From the NCBI GenBank assembly GCA_015490895.1, contig WFWY01000159.1, positions 1 through 63,552 on the forward strand: a stretch of 63,552 bases of DNA, read 5' to 3'. The stretch's first letter is position 1. Each line of letters opens with the position of its first letter. A model generated the notes under the pieces. That model was not told where the DNA came from, ran no database searches, and worked only from the letters and a program-made list of their open reading frames with translations. This stretch comes from Thiotrichaceae bacterium (lineage in GTDB: Bacteria > Pseudomonadota > Gammaproteobacteria > Thiotrichales > Thiotrichaceae). The position numbers were made by a program, and so were the translations under genes. Shown here one piece after another: positions 57,884 to 63,552 of this stretch.

Positions 57884-59296
57884 CTATAGTACTTCTTCTG
57901 CATAGCCTGCCAGGCGGGAACGTTCACCTGTTTTCAGGGTAACATGACCACCATGCTGCCAGCCTTTAAATCGGTCAACAACGTATGTGAGTCCTGAAGA
58001 GGTTTCAGTCAAATAGGGGGTGTCGATTTGAGCGATATTCCCCAGGCAAACAACTTTGGTGTCTGGCCCCGCACGGGTAACAAGGGTTTTCATCTGTTTG
58101 GGAGTCAGGTTCTGGGCTTCATCAATAATGATAAAGCGCCCTAGAAAGGTTCTGCCGCGCATGAAGTTCAGGGAGCGTAGCTTAATCTTGTTCATTAAAA
58201 ACTCATCAGTGGCACCGCGCCCCCAGCTTCCCCCACTGCTGGGCTGGGTTAGTACTTCCAGGTTGTCCATTAAGGCACCCATCCAGGGAGCCATTTTTTC
58301 TTCTTCTGTACCTGGTAAAAAACCAATATCTTCGCCGACGGGAATAGTTGCCCGTGTCATAATGATTTCCTTGTAGCGATTGCCTTCCAGGGTTTGCGAT
58401 AGTCCGGCAGCGAGAGATAGCAGGGTTTTGCCCGTTCCTGCAGCTCCTAGTAATGATACAAAATCAATTTCAGGGTCTGTCAGCAGGTTCAGTGCCAGGT
58501 TCTGCTCGGTATTGAGTGCGTTAATACCCCATACGGCATGGTGTTCTTCGGTGTAGTCCTTAATAGTTTCAATAAGTACAGTATCATTATCGATATCACG
58601 GTTGATGTCACGAATAATGGCCTGAAAGGGTTGTTCACCTTCCAGAATGATGAACTCTCCTGGCATCCATTCGGAGGTGAGCGGTCCCGTCAGGCGGTAG
58701 AAGGTTTTGCCATCTTCTTGCCAGGAGTCCATATTTTTGCTGTGAGTATCCCAGAAGTTGCCGGGGAGCATATGAAATCCAGTAGGAAGCAGGTCGGTAT
58801 CATCCAGTACCTGATCACTAAAATAGTCTTCGGAATGAAGGTTGAGGACGCTGGCCTTGATACGCAGATTGATATCTTTGGATACCAGGGTGATCTTGCG
58901 CTTCGGGTATTGCTCATGCAGGGAAAGGGCAATAGCGAGGATAGTATTGTCAGGAGTGTCGCCGGGCAGATTTCTGGGGAGTTTGCCTTCAAAGGCCTGT
59001 GTTTGGAAAAAAAGTCGCCCACTGGCTTCTGTGGCATGGTCTATCATACCTTTCATGTGTATGGGGACACCTTTGTCAATGCCATTGTCATACTGTTCTA
59101 TCATGGCATCAATGAAACGACTAACCTGGCGTACATTGCGGGCAACTTCTGACAGACCTTTTTTGCCATGGTCAAGTTCTTCAAGAACAATCATGGGAAG
59201 AAAAATATCATGTTCCTGGAACCGGAACAGGGCAGTAGGGTCGTGCATCAGAACATTGGTGTCTAACACGAACAGGCGACGGTTAGTATTGGTCAT
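57884..59296 (-). CDS. PhoH-family PIN-ATPase
   Basis: The 470-residue protein has an N-terminal PIN RNase domain (FVLDTNVLMHDP, LEELDHGKKG) and a C-terminal PhoH helicase-like ATPase with Walker A GAAGTGKTLLSL and Walker B IIIDEAQNLTP. The PIN-PhoH fusion (PhoH2/YlaK type) is linked to RNA unwinding and cleavage. It is 45 bp after bcp on the same strand. Confidence 0.94.
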   Translation of the reverse strand: MTNTNRRLFVLDTNVLMHDPTALFRFQEHDIFLPMIVLEELDHGKKGLSEVARNVRQVSRFIDAMIEQYDNGIDKGVPIHMKGMIDHATEASGRLFFQTQAFEGKLPRNLPGDTPDNTILAIALSLHEQYPKRKITLVSKDINLRIKASVLNLHSEDYFSDQVLDDTDLLPTGFHMLPGNFWDTHSKNMDSWQEDGKTFYRLTGPLTSEWMPGEFIILEGEQPFQAIIRDINRDIDNDTVLIETIKDYTEEHHAVWGINALNTEQNLALNLLTDPEIDFVSLLGAAGTGKTLLSLAAGLSQTLEGNRYKEIIMTRATIPVGEDIGFLPGTEEEKMAPWMGALMDNLEVLTQPSSGGSWGRGATDEFLMNKIKLRSLNFMRGRTFLGRFIIIDEAQNLTPKQMKTLVTRAGPDTKVVCLGNIAQIDTPYLTETSSGLTYVVDRFKGWQHGGHVTLKTGERSRLAGYAEEVL

Positions 59297-59341
59297 AGGC
59301 TTGGTTTGTGGTTTCGTTGGTTGGGTGCAATCTGCCCGATC

Positions 59342-59812
59342 TTAGAGTGATTTGACAGCCTCCAGCACTTCGTCCGCATGTCCCTTCACTTTTACACCTC
59401 GCCACTCCTTACGCAAGACACCTTCTTTGTCGATAAGGAAGGTGCTTCTCACTATACCCATATATTCTTTCCCATAGAGCTTTTTCAGTTGAATGACATC
59501 AAAAAGCTTGCAAACGGTTTCATCTTCATCAGCAATCAGTTCGAAGGGGAATGCCTGTTTGGCCTTGAAGTTTTCGTGGCGTTTCATGCTGTCTCTGGAA
59601 ACCCCGAAGATTTCAGTATCCTGTTTTTTGAATGCATCATACAGGTCGCGGAAGTTTTGCCCTTCAGTCGTACAGCCGGGGGTGCTGTCTTTGGGGTAAA
59701 AATAGATAACCAGGTTGGACTTGCCTTTGTAGTCTGCCAGATGAAAAGTGCTATCAGAGGTGGCGGGTGCAGTGAAATCGGGAACAGTTTGGCCTTCTTT
59801 AACAGTACTCAT
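59342..59812 (-). CDS. bcp: Thioredoxin-dependent peroxiredoxin (Bcp/PrxQ)
   Basis: The 156-residue protein has the peroxidatic Cys in KDSTPGCTTEGQNF. The resolving Cys five residues later, seen in E. coli Bcp, is absent here; a Cys in ETVCKLFD is further off, so the mechanism is either 1-Cys or atypical. It reduces peroxides with thioredoxin. Divergent from dapA. Confidence 0.95.
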   Translation of the reverse strand: MSTVKEGQTVPDFTAPATSDSTFHLADYKGKSNLVIYFYPKDSTPGCTTEGQNFRDLYDAFKKQDTEIFGVSRDSMKRHENFKAKQAFPFELIADEDETVCKLFDVIQLKKLYGKEYMGIVRSTFLIDKEGVLRKEWRGVKVKGHADEVLEAVKSL

Positions 59813-59973
59813 TGATATCCTTTAATGATGGTTTGGGGATATCGGAGTATAGTGTTTTTCCGTATGGATTCAATTTTCTTTGATGGGTTCTGTTTGTCAG
59901 ATGATTGAACTTGTTTTTTTTCAGGTGCGTCAGTAGTATCCACCTCTAATTTAAATAGCATTTGGAGAAGCCG

Positions 59974-60855
59974 ATGTTTCGCGGCAGTATCGTAGCTTTA
60001 ATTACCCCCATGCTGGGCGAGGGGGAAGTCGATGAGGCTGCACTGGAAAAATTAGTGGCCTTTCATATAGAAAGTGGTACAGATGCCATTGTTGCAATGG
60101 GTACAACGGGTGAGTCTGCAACGTTCTCACATAAAGAGCATACGTCGGTGGTAAGGCGTATTGTACAAATGGTGGATGGAAAGCTCCCCGTTATCGCCGG
60201 AACGGGTTCTAACAGTACCCAGGAAGCTGTGGAGCTTACCGCGCAGGCAATGCATGATGGTGCCGATGCTGCGTTGCTGGTAACTCCTTACTACAATAAG
60301 CCCACACAAGAAGGCCTGTACCAGCACTATCGTTATATTGCTGAAAAAGTACCCTTGCCACAAATTTTATATAACGTCCCGGGACGAACAGCAGTTGATA
60401 TGCTTCCTGAAACGGTAGAGCGACTGGCTGCGATTTCCAATATCATCGGGATAAAAGAAGCGACGGGCGACCTGGATAGGGCCAAACAACTTATTGAAAG
60501 CTGCTCGGGTAAGCTCGACATCTACAGTGGGGATGATGGTACCGCGATGGAGTTGATGTTGATGGGAGGTAAAGGTGATATTTCGGTGACAGCCAATGTT
60601 GCCCCTGCAGCGATGCATGTGATGTGCGAGGCAGCAATAGCAGGTGACAGGCAAAGAGCTGAAGAAATTAATGTGCACCTGGAAGCCTTGCATGAACGTC
60701 TATTTCTGGAAGCTAATCCTATTCCGGTAAAATGGGCCATGCATAAAATGGGTTATGGTGAAGATGTGAATCGCTTGCCATTAACTTCTTTCTCAGAGCA
60801 ATATCATGCAGTACTGCTTGAAGCCATGCATGAAGCGGGAGTCGATATCGAATGA
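59974..60855 (+). CDS. dapA: 4-hydroxy-tetrahydrodipicolinate synthase
   Basis: DapA condenses aspartate semialdehyde with pyruvate. The 293-residue protein has GSIVALITPM, MGTTGESATF, PYYNKPTQEGLYQHY, YNVPGRT and the Schiff-base Lys in GIKEATGDL. ATG 59974 has GGAG upstream. It uses the product of Asd (20519). It overlaps bamC by ATGA, an arrangement conserved in gammaproteobacteria. Confidence 0.98.
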   Translation: MFRGSIVALITPMLGEGEVDEAALEKLVAFHIESGTDAIVAMGTTGESATFSHKEHTSVVRRIVQMVDGKLPVIAGTGSNSTQEAVELTAQAMHDGADAALLVTPYYNKPTQEGLYQHYRYIAEKVPLPQILYNVPGRTAVDMLPETVERLAAISNIIGIKEATGDLDRAKQLIESCSGKLDIYSGDDGTAMELMLMGGKGDISVTANVAPAAMHVMCEAAIAGDRQRAEEINVHLEALHERLFLEANPIPVKWAMHKMGYGEDVNRLPLTSFSEQYHAVLLEAMHEAGVDIE

Positions 60856-61964
60856 GTGTGAAAAGTACAGGTCTTTGGGTCAATATATTGGGGTTGTCAC
60901 TGTTGGCAACAGGTTGTTCGCAAATTAACAAGGTCTTCAATGGTGATGAAGATGTTGTTGGTTACAAGGAAGCTGGCAGTGTGACCTCGCTGGAAGTGCC
61001 TCCCGATCTCACTGCGCCACAGTATGATTCTACTTTTACAGTCAATACGGCTAAACGCAGTGTAAGTGCAAATAACATTAGCCGGGGTGAGCCAGGTAAA
61101 GGGGTTGAAGTATTGCCTGATAGCAGTACAGTGAAATTGAAAGGCTCAGGTTCGATCAGATGGCTGGAGGTCAATGCCCCCGCTGGTGTGTTGTGGACAA
61201 AGGTACAAGGGTTCTGGACTACGCTTGGCGTGGGTCTTCGGCGGAATGAGCCAGCGATTGGCATTATGGAAACCGACTGGATAGAAACACATGGTCACTT
61301 GCCTCAGGGCGCTATCCAGAAAGTATTGGGAAGTATACTGAAAAATGCAACGGACTCGGGTATTCGTGATCGCTATACGGTTCGCTTTGAGAAAAAAAAT
61401 ACCAGCCTGACCCGTATTTATGTGACACACCGTGGCGCTGAACTGGTCGTAACAGATTTGGGTAATAAGTGGGAGATGAGACCACGGAGAGCTGCTGCTG
61501 AGGCAGAAATGCTTAACCGGTTGAAAGCGTACCTTCAGGGAGTGGATCCAAAAGCAGTGACGGGTAATGGTGTTGCTGAAGAGGAAGTTTCTGGTGGCAG
61601 CGCTATATTGTCAAAGGATGCCAGTGGTACCCCGCTGCTGAAAATTCAGGATGAATACGACAGGGCGTGGGTCAGGACAGGCTCTGCACTTACGCAGGCT
61701 GGATTTACCCTTGAAGGGCAGGATGCTGAAAAGGGGCGCTATGTTGTGTCATGGCAAGCTGAAGAAGAGAAAAAAGGTTTTTTCCGGCGTTTGTTGTCCT
61801 CAAACAAGCGTTTTTTGCCTCAGGGGAGCCAGTACTTCGTAAACCTTGGTAAAAAATCAAAGGGTGCAGCGATACTGACAGTGAGTGACAAAACAGGCGG
61901 TGCAGTTGCAGCGCAAACAGCGAATAAGATTCTGGAGCGACTCAAGTCTGAATTGAATCGCTAA
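60852..61964 (+). CDS. bamC: BamC, outer-membrane assembly lipoprotein
   Basis: The 370-residue lipoprotein has the lipobox LLATGC, the unstructured BamD-binding stretch with EVPPDLTAP, and two helix-grip domains (about 95-215 and 245-365). Part of the BAM complex. Translationally coupled to dapA. Confidence 0.95.
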   Translation: MSVKSTGLWVNILGLSLLATGCSQINKVFNGDEDVVGYKEAGSVTSLEVPPDLTAPQYDSTFTVNTAKRSVSANNISRGEPGKGVEVLPDSSTVKLKGSGSIRWLEVNAPAGVLWTKVQGFWTTLGVGLRRNEPAIGIMETDWIETHGHLPQGAIQKVLGSILKNATDSGIRDRYTVRFEKKNTSLTRIYVTHRGAELVVTDLGNKWEMRPRRAAAEAEMLNRLKAYLQGVDPKAVTGNGVAEEEVSGGSAILSKDASGTPLLKIQDEYDRAWVRTGSALTQAGFTLEGQDAEKGRYVVSWQAEEEKKGFFRRLLSSNKRFLPQGSQYFVNLGKKSKGAAILTVSDKTGGAVAAQTANKILERLKSELNR

Positions 61965-61978
61965 CCCTGGAGGTGGCC

Positions 61979-62740
61979 TTGAGATTTGCATCACTAGGCA
62001 GTGGTAGCAAAGGTAATGCAACACTGATAGAGGTCGATGAGACTTGCGTGCTACTGGATTGTGGGTTCACGCTCGCTGAGACTGAACGACGCTTGTCTTT
62101 GCTGGAATGTCCTCCAGAGTCCATCAGTGCGATATTGGTGACCCACGAACATGGTGATCACTCTGCAGGAGTTGGTAGGCTATCCCGTAAATACCGGCTG
62201 CCTGTCTGGTTAACAGTGGGGACGTATCATGCTTGTAAAGATAATGACTTTGCGGCAACACATTTCATAGACACACTCACCGCATTCGAGATACCCCCGC
62301 TTCATGTACAACCCTTCCCGGTTCCGCATGATGCGCGTGAACCCTGTCAGTTTGTATTCAGTAATGGAACACATCGCCTGGGTGTGCTAACAGATGTGGG
62401 CAGTATAACGCCGTGTATAATTGAGCACCTCAATGGCGTCGATGCGTTATTGCTGGAGTGCAACTATGATGATGCTCAGCTGAAAAGTGGCTCGTATCCC
62501 TATGGGTTAAAAAAGAGAGTTGCCGGGAACTACGGACACCTTGATAATCAACAATCCAGACATATCCTCGACAGGATAGATACGCAAAACCTACAACATT
62601 TGGTCGGTATGCATGTCAGTGAAAAAAATAACCAAACTGACCAGGTCATGAAGGTATTATCGAGTGTAAACTCGGCGCGGAGCATAGATATCAGAATAGC
62701 CACTCAGGAAAGTGGATTTTTTTGGAAAAAAATACTATAA
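61979..62740 (+). CDS. MBL-fold metallo-hydrolase (YycJ/WalJ-like)
   Basis: The protein begins RFASLGSGSKGNATLIE, has the metal motif THEHGDH and later PHDAREP and GNYGHLDNQQS, all typical of the YycJ/WalJ subgroup of metallo-beta-lactamase hydrolases, probably nucleases. TTG 61979 is preferred because GGAGG (61969-61973) is five bases upstream; GTG 61973 would overlap that site. It ends the dapA-bamC unit just before the rRNA operon. Confidence 0.92.
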   Translation: MRFASLGSGSKGNATLIEVDETCVLLDCGFTLAETERRLSLLECPPESISAILVTHEHGDHSAGVGRLSRKYRLPVWLTVGTYHACKDNDFAATHFIDTLTAFEIPPLHVQPFPVPHDAREPCQFVFSNGTHRLGVLTDVGSITPCIIEHLNGVDALLLECNYDDAQLKSGSYPYGLKKRVAGNYGHLDNQQSRHILDRIDTQNLQHLVGMHVSEKNNQTDQVMKVLSSVNSARSIDIRIATQESGFFWKKIL

Positions 62741-62746
62741 AAGTAG

Positions 62747-62774
62747 TTGACCGACAAAATTAAAGCTCTATAAT
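62747..62774 (+). promoter_or_regulatory. rRNA operon promoter
   Basis: TTGACC (62747-62752) and TATAAT (62769-62774), 16 bp apart, are followed by a GC-rich discriminator (GCGCTGC). A leader of about 225 bases leads to 16S. No canonical boxA is seen; GATTTAACAAG near 62837 is the nearest. Confidence 0.85.
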
Positions 62775-63005
62775 GCGCTGCTCCTGACGACACTAACGAG
62801 CCGACAGGAGACACAATCCGTAGAGGTTGTGAGAAAGATTTAACAAGAAGAGCAGATAAGTTTGTGTGGAGGTTTGTGCTATTGCCTGGCGGTAAAGAAG
62901 CAGACCTTAACTAACGAACTGTTAATTTCAAACGTAATAGTAAGCATAGTTAGGAAAACGCTTCGCTTTAGAGATAGGTAGCTACTTAGGTAGTTACAGA
63001 AATAT

Positions 63006-63552
<547 letters not shown>

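Noticed and set aside
62883-62892. TGCCTGGCGG, like the 5' end of 5S rRNA
   Set aside because: The match is only ten bases and lies in the 16S leader; no 5S structure follows.

Overview
The window looks like part of a chromosome from a sulfur-oxidising, CO2-fixing gammaproteobacterium. Evidence seen here: soxY/soxZ, a form IA RuBisCO operon (cbbL, cbbS, cbbQ, cbbO), the isc operon in the usual gammaproteobacterial order, BamC, the pcnB-folK-panB-panC cluster, CCA-encoded tRNAs and a 16S rRNA start. Genus cannot be fixed from what is visible. Base composition looks even (roughly mid-40s to 50 % G+C) and there are no phage or large plasmid modules.

Layout. 0.1-4 kb: soxY-soxZ and a TtrS/TtrR-like sensor kinase and regulator, all on the minus strand, with tRNA-Arg(ACG) on the plus strand at the kinase 5' end. 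4.6-11 kb: a 1377-residue exported calcium-binding-repeat protein ending in a GlyGly-CTERM-like tail, an OmpA-type porin and a LuxR-type AHL-receptor homologue. 11-13.5 kb (minus): Bpt aminoacyl transferase, a prokaryotic voltage-gated cation channel with a calcium-type filter, and a periplasmic thioredoxin. 13.8-21.5 kb: ligA, tRNA-Gly(GCC), a LysR regulator divergent from leuC-leuD-leuB-asd. 22-28 kb: cbbL-cbbS-unknown ORF-cbbQ-cbbO. 28-32.6 kb: rpmE2, a secreted nuclease, an M48 metalloprotease, malic enzyme, cysE. 32.7-38.6 kb: iscR-S-U-A-hscB-hscA-fdx-iscX behind a good IscR site. 38.7-39.1 kb: a gene-free stretch that holds what looks like a sigma-54-driven small RNA locus with Hfq-type A-rich repeats. 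39.4-43.7 kb: purF, an L,D-transpeptidase, a low-complexity exported protein and MltB. 44-57.7 kb (mostly minus): hisC-panD, then a plus-strand pair encoding a giant PKD-repeat lipoprotein and a DUF1566 protein, then two minus-strand envelope enzymes, then panC-panB-folK-pcnB. 57.9-63.5 kb: PhoH and Bcp (minus), dapA-bamC-MBL hydrolase (plus), a strong rRNA promoter and the first 547 bases of 16S rRNA.

How it fits together: Sox proteins and RuBisCO supply electrons and fixed carbon; leuCDB, asd, dapA, cysE, hisC, panBCD and purF are ordinary biosynthesis for an autotroph; Isc builds Fe-S clusters for LeuC and respiratory enzymes. The accessory layer is envelope and surface proteins with calcium-binding or PKD repeats.

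Mobile or repeated DNA: three copies of a ~160-bp MITE-like element (21617-21777, 29193-29354, 38173-38328) plus solitary ends, and four copies of a second dispersed repeat. The most unusual signal is the minus-strand locus at 38754-39127: a near-perfect -24/-12 promoter, three (ARN)n tracts and two similar UUCG-capped terminators, an arrangement like the CrcZ family of Hfq/Crc-sequestering RNAs of pseudomonads.
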